From Gulosibacter sp. 10 (GTDB taxonomy: Bacteria > Actinomycetota > Actinomycetes > Actinomycetales > Microbacteriaceae), in contig NZ_FUIC01000053.1 in the NCBI RefSeq assembly GCF_900163695.1, positions 1 to 64,000 on the forward strand: 64,000 nt of DNA, in the 5' to 3' direction. Both the position numbers and the translations under genes were made by a program. Positions within the stretch are counted from its first letter, which is position 1, and each line of letters opens with the position of its first letter. Positions 8,683-16,669 of the stretch are shown here, piece by piece. Under the pieces are notes generated by a model. That model was not told where the DNA came from, searched no databases, and worked only from the letters and a program-made list of their open reading frames with translations.

Positions 8683-9282
8683 CTACGCTTCGAGCGGCCG
8701 GACCACACCCGCGACGACGCGGGCGAGCGCCTCTCGGCCGTCCTCGAAGCCGATCTGCTCGAGCACCAACGCCCGCGCGATCCCGTCCGCCGCGCCGAGC
8801 ACCGCGTGCAGCGCCGCATCCGAGACCTCGCCGCGCTCGACGAACGGCTCGAGGGCGCGGCGGCAGGATGCGCTGAACTCGACGTCGGCCTCCTGCCGCA
8901 GCTCCTCGAGCTCCGTCGAGCCGGAGAGCGCCCCGGCCACGCCGGGCAGCTCGGTGCTCTCGGCGTCGATGCAGCCGATATACGCGTCCGAGATGAGGCG
9001 CGAGACCTCGCCGAGGCAGGCCGGGGTGCGCTCGATCGCGGCATCCAGCGCGAGGCGCGTCCGGCTCTTGAACTCGGCGTAGAGCTCGGCCAGCACCGCC
9101 GACTTGGTGCCGAAGTGCTGGTAGACGAGCGGCTTCGTGACACCCGCCCGCTCGGCCAGCCGCGCGAGCGTGAGCGCATCGCTCCCCTCGTCGCGGATGA
9201 ACTCCCGCGCGACGTCCAGGAGCTGCGCGTGCCGGTCGTCATAGGACATCCGCTTGCGCGCGCCGGTCGCGGTTTCCGCCAT
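8683..9282 (-). CDS. TetR-family transcriptional regulator
   Basis: A 199-residue one-component repressor. The TetR_N helix-turn-helix covers residues about 17-64 (LAERAGVTKPLVYQHFGTKS); the remaining helices form an unclassified ligand domain. Start at ATG 9282, with GGGAGG 8 bases upstream. It is divergent from the NAD(P)H oxidoreductase gene, and the 89-bp gap contains a nested palindrome that is its likely operator, so it probably represses itself and the two downstream redox genes. The inducer is likely a quinone, nitro compound or other electrophile, judged only from the target genes. Confidence 0.92.
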   Translation of the reverse strand: MAETATGARKRMSYDDRHAQLLDVAREFIRDEGSDALTLARLAERAGVTKPLVYQHFGTKSAVLAELYAEFKSRTRLALDAAIERTPACLGEVSRLISDAYIGCIDAESTELPGVAGALSGSTELEELRQEADVEFSASCRRALEPFVERGEVSDAALHAVLGAADGIARALVLEQIGFEDGREALARVVAGVVRPLEA

Positions 9283-9301
9283 TGCGCCGCCCTCCCTCGT
9301 G

Positions 9302-9345
9302 CGATAAGTTACTTTTCGTAAGTTACTGAAAGTAACTTCTTATCG
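9302..9345. promoter_or_regulatory. Nested palindromic TetR operator
   Basis: The perfect inverted repeat AAGTTACTGAAAGTAACTT (9320-9338, 8-bp arms) is preceded by another copy of its left arm, AAGTTACT (9306-9313), 14 bp away. The whole is bracketed by CGATAAG (9302-9308) and CTTATCG (9339-9345), themselves reverse complements. The AT-rich block is striking against the GC-rich background and lies between divergent tetR and oxidoreductase genes. Three half-sites suggest two repressor dimers or overlapping sites. Confidence 0.8.
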
Positions 9346-9371
9346 ATCACTCTACCCGGAAGGCGCTATAC

Positions 9372-9962
9372 ATGCACGCACTCGTCCTCTACGCCCACCC
9401 CGAAGCCGACTCGCTGACCGCGAGCCTCTCGCGCCGGCTCGCGGAGCGCATCCGCGAGACGGGATCGACCGCCGAGATCGCCGATCTCGCGGGCGAGGGC
9501 TTCGACCCCCGCTACTCCGAGGCGGATCTCGCCGTGCTGCGCGGCGCCGGCGAGGCGCCCGAGGACATCCGCCGCGAGCAGGAGCGCATCGAGCGCGCCG
9601 ACGCGATCATCCTCGTGCACCCCGTCTACTGGTGGGGCATGCCGGCCCTGCTCAAGGGCTGGCTCGATCGCGTGCTCACCTTCGGCTGGGCATTCGGCTC
9701 CGAGGACGCGACGGCCCTCGCCGGCCGCGACGTGCACCTCGTGCGCCTCGCGGGCAACGCCCCCGCGACCTACGACAACCACGGCTACCGCGACGCCATC
9801 CGCACGAGCGTCGAGCACGGCGTCTTCGAGTTCGTCGGCGGCCCCGTGGCCTCCTCCCACCTCGTCCACTCCGCCCCCGAGGGGCTCGAGTCCCGCCTCG
9901 ACGAGACGGTCGACGCGCTCGTGGCCTCGGTCGCCGCGGCCCGCGCGGACGCACTGGTCTGA
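9372..9962 (+). CDS. NAD(P)H-dependent oxidoreductase, flavodoxin-like fold
   Basis: Quinone or flavin reductase of the Flavodoxin_2 (NQO1/MdaB-like) family, 196 residues. Signatures are the N-terminal VLYAHPEADSLTASLSRRLA, which binds the flavin phosphate, and the central IILVHPVYWWGMPALLKGW followed by DRVLTFGWAF. The enzyme is expected to carry out two-electron reduction of quinones in the cytosol. It is the first gene downstream of the TetR operator and is followed after 23 bp by the LLM-class flavin oxidoreductase gene, so the pair probably forms an inducible detoxification operon. The ribosome site is weak (GGAAGG, 12 bases from the ATG). Confidence 0.9.
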   Translation: MHALVLYAHPEADSLTASLSRRLAERIRETGSTAEIADLAGEGFDPRYSEADLAVLRGAGEAPEDIRREQERIERADAIILVHPVYWWGMPALLKGWLDRVLTFGWAFGSEDATALAGRDVHLVRLAGNAPATYDNHGYRDAIRTSVEHGVFEFVGGPVASSHLVHSAPEGLESRLDETVDALVASVAAARADALV

Positions 9963-9985
9963 CGGCAGACGAGAGGAGCACAGCG

Positions 9986-11020
9986 ATGAGCAGCGCACTG
10001 CAGCTCGGGGTGGACACCTTCGGCGATGTCGCCGGCCGCGCCGACGGCACCGAGATGACCCCGGCCGAGACCCTTCGCGCGATCGTGGCCGAGGCGGAGC
10101 TCGCCGACCGCGCCGGCCTCGACTTCTTCGGCATCGGCGAGCACCACCGCGCCGACTACGCCGTCTCCTCCCCGGAGATGGTGCTCGCCGCCATCGGCGC
10201 CCGTACCGAGCGCATCCATGTCACGAGCGCCGTCACGGTGCTCAGCTCGGACGACCCGGTGCGCGTGCTCGAGCGCTTCGCGACCCTGCAGGGGCTCACC
10301 GGCGGCCGCGCCGAGATCATCGTCGGCCGCGGCGCGTACACCGAGTCGTTCCCGCTCTTCGGCCTGCCGCTGTCGCGCTACGAGGAGCTGTTCGAGGACC
10401 GCCTCGACCTCTTCGCGAAGCTGCTGCCGGGCGAGCCCGTCACCTGGTCGGGCACCACGCGCGCGCCGCTCGAGGACCAGCGCGTGCATCCCGCCGTCGA
10501 GACGCCCATCCCCGCGTGGGTCGCCGTGGGCGGCACGCCCGAGTCGGTCGTCCGCGCCGCGAGGCACGGGCTGCCCGTGATGCTCGCGATCATCGGCGGT
10601 CCGCCCGCCCGGTTCGCGCCCTTCGCCGAGCTGCACCGGCGCTCCCTGGCCGAGCACGGGCACGCGCCGCAACCGGTCGGCGTCCACTCGCCCGGCTACA
10701 TCGCCGAGACCGACGAGCAGGCCCGCGAGGAGTTCTGGCCGCACTTCTCCGAGGTCATGGACCGCCTCGGGCGCGAGCGCGGCTTCAAGGGGATGTCGCG
10801 GGAGCGGTTCGACGCCGACGCGACCGCCGGCGCCCTCATGGTCGGCTCCCCCGACTCCGTGGCGCGGCGCATCGCCGAGAACCTGCGCGCGCTCGGCGCC
10901 AGCCGCTTCTCGATGAAGTACTCGAGCGGGCACATGCCGCACGAGCTCGCCATGAAGTCGATCGAGCTCTACGGCCGCGAGGTCGCCCCGCGCGTCCGGG
11001 AGCTGCTCGCCGAGGGCTGA
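9986..11020 (+). CDS. LLM-class flavin-dependent oxidoreductase
   Basis: Bacterial-luciferase-like monooxygenase or reductase with a TIM barrel that binds FMN or F420 (344 residues). Seen motifs: ELADRAGLDFFGIGEHHRAD, the HVTSAVTVLSSDDPVRVLER strand-helix, RAEIIVGRGAYTESFPLFG and AWVAVGGTPESVVRAARHG. It belongs to the subgroup often annotated as the atypical oxidoreductase YhbW/CE1758 type. ATG 9986 has GAGAGGAG upstream. It sits in an operon with the quinone reductase under the TetR operator and ends just before a strong terminator. Substrate unknown; a xenobiotic is plausible. Confidence 0.9.
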   Translation: MSSALQLGVDTFGDVAGRADGTEMTPAETLRAIVAEAELADRAGLDFFGIGEHHRADYAVSSPEMVLAAIGARTERIHVTSAVTVLSSDDPVRVLERFATLQGLTGGRAEIIVGRGAYTESFPLFGLPLSRYEELFEDRLDLFAKLLPGEPVTWSGTTRAPLEDQRVHPAVETPIPAWVAVGGTPESVVRAARHGLPVMLAIIGGPPARFAPFAELHRRSLAEHGHAPQPVGVHSPGYIAETDEQAREEFWPHFSEVMDRLGRERGFKGMSRERFDADATAGALMVGSPDSVARRIAENLRALGASRFSMKYSSGHMPHELAMKSIELYGREVAPRVRELLAEG

Positions 11021-11034
11021 TCCGCTCCGCGAGT

Positions 11035-11072
11035 CCGATGAGGGCCCCTGCATCCGCAGGGGCCCTCATCGG
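11035..11072. terminator. Strong bidirectional terminator hairpin
   Basis: A 17-bp perfect stem (CCGATGAGGGCCCCTGC paired with its complement) closes a four-base loop at 11052-11055. It separates the convergent LLM oxidoreductase and PstS-like genes. There is no U-tract, as is common in high-GC actinobacteria. Confidence 0.85.
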
Positions 11073-11089
11073 CGCTGTCGCGGCAGGGG

Positions 11090-12085
11090 TTAGACGCCGC
11101 CGAGCAGTTCGACTACGGACGCGCCCGGCTCCCCGCCTTCGCCGTACATGGTGCCCGGAATGCGATCCTCGTAGCGCGACTGCACGAGCGGATACGCCTC
11201 CTCCGGCAACGCGTAGAAGTACACGCGCGGCAGCACCTCCCGGGCCTCGTTGAGGTAGTACTCGACGAACGACGCGACGCGTTCGTCATCGAGCGCGTTC
11301 ACCGCGACGTAGAGGAAGAGCGGACGGGTCAGCGCGTCGTACTCGCCCGATTGCACCTCCTCGAGCCCGGGAGCCGCCCCGTCGACGCTCACGTTCGTGA
11401 TGCGATTACGGTACTCCTCATCGGCGGCGAGATAGTTGCCGACGCCCATGAAGCCGATGCCGTACTCGTCCTCGGCGACCCACGCGGCGAGCTCGTCCAG
11501 GTCATCCGTGCTGCTGTAATCCTCGCGAATGGCGCCGGTCTCGCCGTTGACCGCCTGCGTGAAGACATCGTATGTGCCCGAGCCGTCGCCCCGACCGTAC
11601 AGGCCGATCGGCTCGTCGGGCCAGGACGGGTCCAGATCCGACCACGCCGACACCTCGGAGCCCGGCTCCCAGATCGCCTGCAACTGCTCGAGCGTGAGGT
11701 CCTCGACAAGGCCGTTCGCCTCGTTGCGGACGATGCTCAGCGCATCCAGACCGATCGGCAGCTCGAGGTACTCGACGCCGTGCTCGGCGCACAGCGCCGT
11801 GTAGTCCGTCTCGGCTCCCGCCCCGGGGATCGGCGCGGATGCGTTGTTGATCGCGGTCTCACCCCGACAGAAGCGGTCGAACCCGCTGTTCGTGCCTTCA
11901 GCCGCGATCTCGACCTCGAACCTCCCCTGCGTCGCAACCGCCTGGGTGATCGGCGCCACGGTCGCGGAGCCGGAGATCTGGATGACTTCCCCGCCGCCTT
12001 CGGCGGAGCAGCCGGTCATGATCAGCGCTGCTGCCGCGGAGCCCGCGATCGCCGCCTTCTTCGCGGCGCTGAATCGCGCGTTCAT
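11090..12085 (-). CDS. PstS-like phosphate-binding lipoprotein
   Basis: Secreted substrate-binding lipoprotein of the PstS/SphX group (331 residues). The signal peptide ends in the lipobox LIMTGC with Cys26 as the lipidated residue. ISGSATVAPITQAVA, EIAAEGTNSGFDRFCRGETAI and YGRGDGSGTYDVF are the phosphate-cleft segments of PstS proteins. It is the last gene of a three-gene operon and overlaps the coiled-coil gene by four bases (ATGA). No pstC, pstA, pstB or phoU lies nearby; instead the operon is headed by a Na/Pi cotransporter. Either it feeds that permease, which would be unusual, or it works as a sensor or scavenger. Confidence 0.88.
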   Translation of the reverse strand: MNARFSAAKKAAIAGSAAAALIMTGCSAEGGGEVIQISGSATVAPITQAVATQGRFEVEIAAEGTNSGFDRFCRGETAINNASAPIPGAGAETDYTALCAEHGVEYLELPIGLDALSIVRNEANGLVEDLTLEQLQAIWEPGSEVSAWSDLDPSWPDEPIGLYGRGDGSGTYDVFTQAVNGETGAIREDYSSTDDLDELAAWVAEDEYGIGFMGVGNYLAADEEYRNRITNVSVDGAAPGLEEVQSGEYDALTRPLFLYVAVNALDDERVASFVEYYLNEAREVLPRVYFYALPEEAYPLVQSRYEDRIPGTMYGEGGEPGASVVELLGGV

Positions 12086-12381
12086 CGCGGGCCCTCCTCG
12101 GCCTCATCGTCTCCGGACGCTTCCTGCGTCCGATCCCCGAGCTCCCGCAGCGCGCTCTCGAAGAAGTCCCGAACGGCGCCCCACCGCACCTGCGCCTGCA
12201 CGAGATACTCGCGCAGCCGGTCGACCTCCTCGTGCTGCTCGCGCAGCTCCGTCTCGCGAGCGCGTCGGGCGCGGGCCTCGTCGAGCTCCCGGCGCAGCTG
12301 CTCGACGGTGTGCTCCGCCTCGGCGAGCAGCCGTTCGATCTGCGCCTCCACGGGCGTCGTCCCGTCGTCGTCCTGTGCCAT
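12082..12381 (-). CDS. Small coiled-coil protein of phosphate operon
   Basis: A 99-residue, highly charged, probably cytosolic protein. Residues about 10-65 are predicted to be a continuous coiled coil rich in Glu, Arg and Leu (QIERLLAEAEHTVEQLRREL and onward), followed by an acidic tail. I do not recognise a family. ATG 12381 is chosen for the strong GGAGGA four bases upstream; an in-frame ATG at 12438 would add 19 residues and overlaps the stop of the Na/Pi gene by four bases (ATGA), so it is a real alternative. Its place between the cotransporter and the PstS-like gene, with overlaps, suggests it helps assemble or regulate that transporter, somewhat as PhoU domains do in other Na/Pi proteins. 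Confidence 0.75.
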   Translation of the reverse strand: MAQDDDGTTPVEAQIERLLAEAEHTVEQLRRELDEARARRARETELREQHEEVDRLREYLVQAQVRWGAVRDFFESALRELGDRTQEASGDDEAEEGPR

Positions 12382-12434
12382 CGATTCCTCCAAGATCCGT
12401 GTCCGTGCCGACCGCTCCAAGGGCTCGCTCCGCT

Positions 12435-13676
12435 TCATAGCAGCATCGTCACCAGCAGGAGCAGGCCGGGGATGACGAGGAACACGCCCAGCACCCAGGC
12501 GACCACGAAGAGCTTGTGCTCGGCGCCGATGCGCGCGAGCCACTGGGCGGCGGCGACCGGGATCGGACGCAGGAAGGGGATGCCGAAGATGACGATCGCG
12601 CAGAACAGGTTGTAGAGCACGTGCACGTAGGCGGCCTGCAGGGCGGCCTGCCCTTCGATGCCGCTGAAGGCGAAGGCCGCGATGAGCGCCGTGAGGGTGG
12701 TGCCGATGTTCGCGCCGACCGTGAAGGGGAAGATCTGCTTGACCGAGAACTTGCCCGAGCCGACCAGCGGCACCGCGAGGCTCGTCGTGGTGGAGGAGGA
12801 CTGCACCATCACCGTGATGAGCGTGCCCGAGAGGATGCCGCTCATGGGACCGCGGCCGATCGCGGTGTGGAACACCCGCTCGGCGCGCCCCACGAGCAGC
12901 ACCTTGAGCATCTTGCCGATGAAATTGATGACCGCGAGGATGAGCACGACGCCGAGCAGGATGAGGACGATGCCGCCCCACACCTCGGGCAGCGGGCTGA
13001 CGATCCAGCGCAGCAGCTCGACGCCGGGTGCTGTGAAGGCGCTCACACCGGCGCCGATCGCCGAGAACACCGCCGCCACCGGGCCGCCGTCCGAGCCGCT
13101 GGTCTGGTCGGCGAGCCAGCCCGAGCTCTTCTCGAGGATGCCGAACATGAGCTCGAGCGGCAGGAAGATGAGGACCGATAGCAGGTTGTACATGTCGTGC
13201 ACGCTCGCGGCGCCGAAGGCGCGGCGGAAGACCTGCTTGTCCCCCGCCATGCCGAGGCTCACGAGCGTGGAGGTCACGGTGGTGCCGATGTTCGCGCCCA
13301 GCAGGATGGGGATCGCGATGCCGATGGGCAGGCCGCCCGCGACCATGCCGACCGTGATCGAGGTCGTGGTCGAAGAGGACTGCGTGAGCACGGTGGCGAG
13401 GATGCCGATGACGAGCCCGACGAACGGGTTCTCGGCGAACTGGAAGAGCTCGCCGGCCCGGTCGCCCGCCGCCATCTTGAACCCCGCGCCGATGCCGGAG
13501 ACGGCGGTGATGAGCACGTAGATCGCGAAGCCGACCACGAACCACTCGACGAGGGACTGCCATCGGCCGGTTACCGGCAGCCAGGCCAGGGGGCTGCGAA
13601 GCGGCTTCGCCGTGGCGTCGTCCGCGGCTGCCGACGTGCGCGACTCCTGCTTCGAGGCCTCGATTGCGGGGGTCAT
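12435..13676 (-). CDS. Na+/phosphate cotransporter family protein
   Basis: Sodium-coupled phosphate permease with two inverted Na_Pi_cotrans repeats (413 residues). Each repeat carries the hallmark QSSSTTTS (99-106 and 292-299), and each is followed by a GANIGTT segment. About 35 polar N-terminal residues precede the first helix. Unlike many bacterial members it has no C-terminal PhoU domain; the separate coiled-coil protein encoded next may stand in for it. ATG 13676 has GGAGGGG upstream. First gene of the operon with the coiled-coil and PstS-like genes. I could not find a clear Pho box in the upstream region. Confidence 0.93.
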   Translation of the reverse strand: MTPAIEASKQESRTSAAADDATAKPLRSPLAWLPVTGRWQSLVEWFVVGFAIYVLITAVSGIGAGFKMAAGDRAGELFQFAENPFVGLVIGILATVLTQSSSTTTSITVGMVAGGLPIGIAIPILLGANIGTTVTSTLVSLGMAGDKQVFRRAFGAASVHDMYNLLSVLIFLPLELMFGILEKSSGWLADQTSGSDGGPVAAVFSAIGAGVSAFTAPGVELLRWIVSPLPEVWGGIVLILLGVVLILAVINFIGKMLKVLLVGRAERVFHTAIGRGPMSGILSGTLITVMVQSSSTTTSLAVPLVGSGKFSVKQIFPFTVGANIGTTLTALIAAFAFSGIEGQAALQAAYVHVLYNLFCAIVIFGIPFLRPIPVAAAQWLARIGAEHKLFVVAWVLGVFLVIPGLLLLVTMLL

Positions 13677-13824
13677 ATCGGCCCCTCCACGAAATACTTG
13701 CGCTGCGTTTCGACCATGGACGTAGGCTGCCTTCGCAGCATATCCACAGGGTATCCGCAGGATTAACGAGAGGTTACGCGACCCGGCGACGATCAGGTCG
13801 GCGGTCTCTAATAGATGCGACGGC

Positions 13825-13856
13825 CATCCGACTCAATCTCCATCCGACTCAATCTC
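13825..13856. repeat. Exact 16-bp tandem duplication in leader
   Basis: The unit CATCCGACTCAATCTC occurs twice in perfect head-to-tail copies, ending 11 bases before the ATG of the Ecm4-like gene. It may be a recent slippage event in the leader, or a pair of sites for a regulator or small RNA. Confidence 0.9.
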
Positions 13857-13867
13857 AGGAGCGACGC

Positions 13868-15004
13868 ATGCACGAGCAGACAACCGGTGGAACATACGTG
13901 GCGAGCGGCGAGTTCACCCGCGATACGGACTACATCGAGGATCGCATCGTCGCCGATCCCGCGGCGGTGCGGCGGCTGCCGGCCCCGCCCGAATCCAAGG
14001 TCGGCTCGCTCGGCGCCGGGCTCGAGCCCGGTGCCGAGGCGTGGCCGGCGGAGCCCGGCCGATACCGGCTCGTCGCGGCGCGGGCCTGCCCCTGGGCCAA
14101 CCGCGCGCTCATCGTGCGCAGACTGCTCGGCCTCGAGGATGCGATCTCGGTCGGCCTGCCGGGGCCGGCCCACGATGCGCGGTCGTGGACCTTCGACCTC
14201 GACCCCGGCGGCAGGGATCCGGTGCTCGGCACGGAGCGGCTGCAGGAGCACTACCTCGCGCGCTTCCCGGACTACGAGCGCGGCATCACCGTCCCCGCGA
14301 TCGTCGACGTGCCCTCGGGGTTCGTCGTCACGAACGACTACCCGCAGATGACCCTCGACTTCTCGACCGAGTGGCGCGAGCACCACCGCGAAGGCGCGCC
14401 GGATCTCCTGCCCGCCGAGGCCGTGGACGAGATGTGGCCCGTGATGACGCGCATCTTCACCGAGGTGAACAACGGCGTGTACCGCTGCGGCTTCGCCGGC
14501 ACGCAGGAGGCCTACGAGGCCGCCTACGATCGGCTCTGGACGGCCATGGACTGGCTCGAGGAGCGCCTCGCGGACCGTCGCTACCTCATGGGCGGCACGA
14601 TCACCGAGGCCGACGTGCGGCTGTTCACCACGCTCGTCCGGTTCGACCCGGTGTATCTCGGCCACTTCAAGGCGAGCCGCAACCGGCTCTCCGACATGCC
14701 GAACCTCTGGGGCTACGCCCGCGACCTCTTCCAGACGCCCGGGTTCGGGGACACCGTCGACTTCGTGCAGATCAAGCGGCACTACTACCTCGTGCACCGC
14801 GATATCAACCCCACCGGGATCGTGCCCAAGGGCCCCGACCTGTCGGGCTGGCTGTCGCCGCACGGCCGCGAGCGCCTCGGCGGCGAGCCGTTCGGCGAGG
14901 GCATCCCGCCCGGACCCGTGCGGCCCGAGGAGCGGGTCGCCGCGGGGCACAGCCCGCTGTATCCGCCCGAGCGCCGAGACGCGGACGGCGGGTCGGCATC
15001 ATGA
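13868..15004 (+). CDS. Glutathionyl-hydroquinone reductase-like thiol transferase (Ecm4/YqjG family)
   Basis: Thioredoxin-fold plus alpha-helical C-terminal enzyme of the Xi-class glutathione transferase family (378 residues). The active-site motif is ARACPWANRALIVRRLLG, with Cys74-Pro-Trp as catalytic residues; TVPAIVDVPSGFVVTNDYPQ and the C-terminal MDWLEERLADRRYLMGG are also typical. The family removes glutathione from glutathionyl-hydroquinones. Actinobacteria use mycothiol, so the natural thiol is probably mycothiol; that is inference. ATG 13868 follows CAGGAG. Its TGA overlaps the ATG of a small membrane protein gene (ATGA). Confidence 0.88.
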   Translation: MHEQTTGGTYVASGEFTRDTDYIEDRIVADPAAVRRLPAPPESKVGSLGAGLEPGAEAWPAEPGRYRLVAARACPWANRALIVRRLLGLEDAISVGLPGPAHDARSWTFDLDPGGRDPVLGTERLQEHYLARFPDYERGITVPAIVDVPSGFVVTNDYPQMTLDFSTEWREHHREGAPDLLPAEAVDEMWPVMTRIFTEVNNGVYRCGFAGTQEAYEAAYDRLWTAMDWLEERLADRRYLMGGTITEADVRLFTTLVRFDPVYLGHFKASRNRLSDMPNLWGYARDLFQTPGFGDTVDFVQIKRHYYLVHRDINPTGIVPKGPDLSGWLSPHGRERLGGEPFGEGIPPGPVRPEERVAAGHSPLYPPERRDADGGSAS

Positions 15005-15351
15005 TCGAGAACCGCGCCTCGGGCAAGCTCCGCTCGGCCGCGGCGCTCCTCGTGCTCACCGCGATCCTCGCCGTGATCCCGACGGTGATGCCGCTGTTCA
15101 TCCCGCCCAACGTGGATCCGGCGAGCATGGACGTGCTCATCATCGTGATGTCGGGGCTCACCGTCGCCGCGGTCGTGTTCGGGGTGATCGCCCTCGTGCT
15201 CATCCTCTACGGCGTCGCGGCCCACTTCGAGCAGCAGCACGAGTGGCACCGCAAGCAGTACCGGCTGCTCGAGCAGCGCAAGGCGGCATCCGCCTCGGCC
15301 ACCGCCCGCCGCTCCCCGACCACGGAGCACACGCAGCCGTTCTCGAGCTGA
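15001..15351 (+). CDS. Small membrane protein, two TM segments
   Basis: A 116-residue protein that I cannot assign to a family. Hydrophobic stretches at about residues 12-34 (AALLVLTAILAVIPTVMPLF) and 44-72 (LIIVMSGLTVAAVVFGVIAL) predict a helical hairpin with both ends on the same side; a short charged helix (HFEQQHEWHRKQYRLLEQR) follows, then a Ser/Thr-rich tail. The start codon overlaps the preceding stop by four bases (ATGA), so it is translationally coupled to the thiol transferase gene. No function can be proposed beyond a membrane role in the same stress response. Confidence 0.75.
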   Translation: MIENRASGKLRSAAALLVLTAILAVIPTVMPLFIPPNVDPASMDVLIIVMSGLTVAAVVFGVIALVLILYGVAAHFEQQHEWHRKQYRLLEQRKAASASATARRSPTTEHTQPFSS

Positions 15352-15387
15352 ACCGCGACGGGACGACGGGCCCTGTGCTCGTCATCT

Positions 15388-15417
15388 TTGACACTACAAA
15401 TTAGCGCGCTCTAAAGT
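15388..15417 (+). promoter_or_regulatory. Promoter with LacI-like palindrome in spacer
   Basis: TTGACA (15388-15393) and TAAAGT (15412-15417) are separated by 18 bases, predicting RNA start near 15424. The spacer contains TTAGCGCGCTCTAA (15401-15414), a 12-of-14 palindrome with a central CG, as bound by LacI-family repressors. It would block the Gfo/Idh/MocA gene at 15466. No lacI gene is adjacent, so the regulator is encoded elsewhere. Its sequence differs from the operator near 26.5 kb. Confidence 0.65.
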
Positions 15418-15465
15418 GGTCATACCGCCGCACGATGCCGCGGGAAACCACGAGAGGATTCCACC

Positions 15466-16587
15466 GTGACCAAGCTCAGAGTCGCGCTTGTCGGTGCCGG
15501 GATGGCCGGACAGGCCCACGCATTCGGCTACCGCAACGCCTCCATGGCCGACGATCTCGCGGGGCTCGACGTCGAGCTCGCCGTGGTCGCCGACACCGCG
15601 GAGCACCTCGCCCGGGACGTGCAGTCGCGCTACGGCTTCGCCGAGGCGACCGCCGACATCCGCCGCATCACCGAGGACCCGAGCATCGACGCCGTCAGCG
15701 TCGCGCTGCCGAACTTCACCCACGAAGCCGTGCTGGAGCCGCTCATCCGCAGCGGCAAGCACATCCTCACCGAGAAGCCGCTCGGGGCGGACCTCGCGCA
15801 GGCCCGGCACCTCGCCGCGCTCGGCGCCGAGCACCCCGACGCGGTGCACGGCGTGGGCTTCTCCTACCGCCGCATCCCCGCGCTCGCCGAGATGGCGCGC
15901 ATCGTGCGCTCGGGCGAGCTCGGCGACGTGTGGCACTTCGAGGCGAGCTACTACTGCGACCACGCCGCACCCGCCGACTACCCGTACACGTGGCGCTTCG
16001 ACCACGCGGCCTCGGGCGGCGGCGCACTCATGGACCTCGGCATCCACGTGCTCGACGCGGTCTCCTTCGCGGTCTCCCCCATCGAGGAGGTCGTCTCCTC
16101 GCAGCTGCGCACCGTCATCCCGCAGCGCCCCGACCGCGAGGGCGAGATGCGGCCGGTCACGAACGACGACGTCGCGACGATGCTCGTGCGCACCGCCTCG
16201 GGCGCCTCCGGCGCGGTGACCACGAGCCGCGTGGCCCACGGCCGCCCCAACCGGCTCATGGTGTCGGCCTACTGCAGCGGCGGGTTCGCGAGCTTCGACA
16301 CCGAGCACTACAACGACCTCACGATCCTGCCCGCCGACGGCTCGGACCAGCGCATCGGCGGCCCCCGCACCGTCGTGATCGGCCCCGAGAACCCCCGCTA
16401 CTCGGACGTCTCCTCGTTCCGCTCGCGCGGCGTGAACACCGGCTACGGCGAGGCGTTCATCGCCGAGGTGCAGGACTTCCTGCGCGCGATCCTCGGCGTC
16501 GCGCCGATGCCGACCACCTTCGAGACCGCCGTCGACGCGATGCGGCTCGTGCAGAGCGTGTACGACGCGCACGGCGTGCGGCGCTAG
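15466..16587 (+). CDS. Gfo/Idh/MocA-family oxidoreductase
   Basis: NAD(P)-dependent sugar or cyclitol dehydrogenase (373 residues). The Rossmann motif is LRVALVGAGMAGQAHAFGYR at residues 4-23, the EKPLGADL segment bears the catalytic Lys of the family, and DLGIHVLDAVSF contains the DxxxH active-site pair. Start is GTG 15466 with GAGAGGA upstream. It is a single-gene unit with its own promoter and a terminator after it. Substrate not determinable; a myo-inositol or 3-keto-sugar substrate would fit the other three family members in this window. Confidence 0.92.
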   Translation: MTKLRVALVGAGMAGQAHAFGYRNASMADDLAGLDVELAVVADTAEHLARDVQSRYGFAEATADIRRITEDPSIDAVSVALPNFTHEAVLEPLIRSGKHILTEKPLGADLAQARHLAALGAEHPDAVHGVGFSYRRIPALAEMARIVRSGELGDVWHFEASYYCDHAAPADYPYTWRFDHAASGGGALMDLGIHVLDAVSFAVSPIEEVVSSQLRTVIPQRPDREGEMRPVTNDDVATMLVRTASGASGAVTTSRVAHGRPNRLMVSAYCSGGFASFDTEHYNDLTILPADGSDQRIGGPRTVVIGPENPRYSDVSSFRSRGVNTGYGEAFIAEVQDFLRAILGVAPMPTTFETAVDAMRLVQSVYDAHGVRR

Positions 16588-16597
16588 CCCGGGCAGG

Positions 16598-16625
16598 CGG
16601 CGGGCGGGGCCTTCTCAGCCCGCCG
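16598..16625. terminator. Probable terminator hairpin
   Basis: CGGCGGGC (16598-16605) pairs with GCCCGCCG (16618-16625) across a 12-base loop, 10 bases after the stop of the Gfo/Idh/MocA gene. Confidence 0.55.
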
Positions 16626-16669
16626 TCTCCGGGACGAATAGCCCGAGCATCCCCGCCTACGACGTCGAG

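Noticed and set aside
13677-13867. Pho box upstream of the phosphate operon
   Set aside because: I looked for GTTCACC-type direct repeats and found none convincing, so phosphate control cannot be claimed.
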